The notes under the pieces are model-generated. The model was given only the letters and a program-made list of their open reading frames with translations, had not been told where the DNA came from and made no database searches. A stretch of DNA of 39,335 nucleotides from DATDVC01 sp964601125. Its GTDB lineage: Bacteria; Patescibacteriota; Minisyncoccia; Phycocordibacterales; WO2-35-19. The translations under genes and the position numbers were made by a program. Below, piece after piece: positions 39,215 through 39,335 of this stretch. The DNA is taken from the NCBI GenBank assembly GCA_964601125.1, contig CAZRKB010000006.1, positions 1 through 39,335 on the forward strand, in the 5' to 3' direction. The stretch's first letter is position 1. Each line of letters begins with the position of its first letter.

Positions 39215-39335
39215 TTCATGGTACACTCCTCTTTACAGGATATCAAAACTATTGCAAAAGTGCAAGAGTTACGAGCGATATCTCCTCCAATTATTGATCG
39301 TCACCAAAAGTGGAGCGGCTAGGAAAATCGAGGAG

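Overview
The window reads as a chromosome fragment of an uncultured Patescibacteria/CPR bacterium, most likely Parcubacteria. Evidence: low G+C with A/T-rich intergenic DNA, short overlapping genes, TGA used as a normal stop, CPR-typical families (DUF5671, DUF5674, a tiny double-CxxC zinc ribbon, a GH57/GT pair, DUF4015), and a metagenome-style 100-N scaffold gap. The lineage call is inference; no rRNA or tRNA gene is visible.

Layout. 1-2038 (-): partial DUF5671 membrane protein and the YchF ATPase. 2160-4275 (+): a small orphan gene, mscL-tag, and a small secreted protein split by an artificial gap. 4282-9205 (-): GH57 amylase, starch-synthase-like GT, AI-2E-type permease, DedA and two small proteins. 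9265-12243 (-): GC-rich hairpin repeats, zinc ribbon, NADAR, two NUDIX hydrolases, an orphan and a CYTH protein. 12251-14698 (-): secA. 14699-15477: an A/T-rich gap with large inverted repeats, a probable 15-aa basic peptide gene and a candidate small RNA. 15478-33926: a surface-glycan locus with an O-antigen-ligase/TPR protein, Wzx flippase, several GT4s, a GT2, two GT-C-like membrane proteins, two methyltransferases, a Gfo/Idh oxidoreductase and a DAO-like flavoprotein, interrupted by a lone B12-radical-SAM gene and an orphan GT-A-like gene. 33951-37465 (-): VirD4/TraG-like ATPase, DUF4015 hydrolase, small membrane protein. 37575-39214 (-): two orphans.

Two gene classes share the window. 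Most genes are A/T-rich, often translationally coupled, and lack a Shine-Dalgarno; several operon-first genes have a -10 box 6-11 nt from the start codon, as expected of leaderless mRNAs. Seven other genes (2209, 3600, 11145, 22774, 31914, 37575, 38489) are mostly richer in G+C, have a GGAG-type ribosome site or a weaker AAGGA, stand alone, and end in their own hairpin terminator. All but the radical SAM protein are unrecognised. This dispersed set is the most unusual organisational signal here.

The second signal is repeat invasion. A hairpin element with a conserved G+C-rich core sits at gene ends and supplies stop codons, and short intergenic-type repeats appear to be embedded in frame in linkers of SecA, a GT4-GtrA fusion, the VirD4-like ATPase and a small membrane protein.
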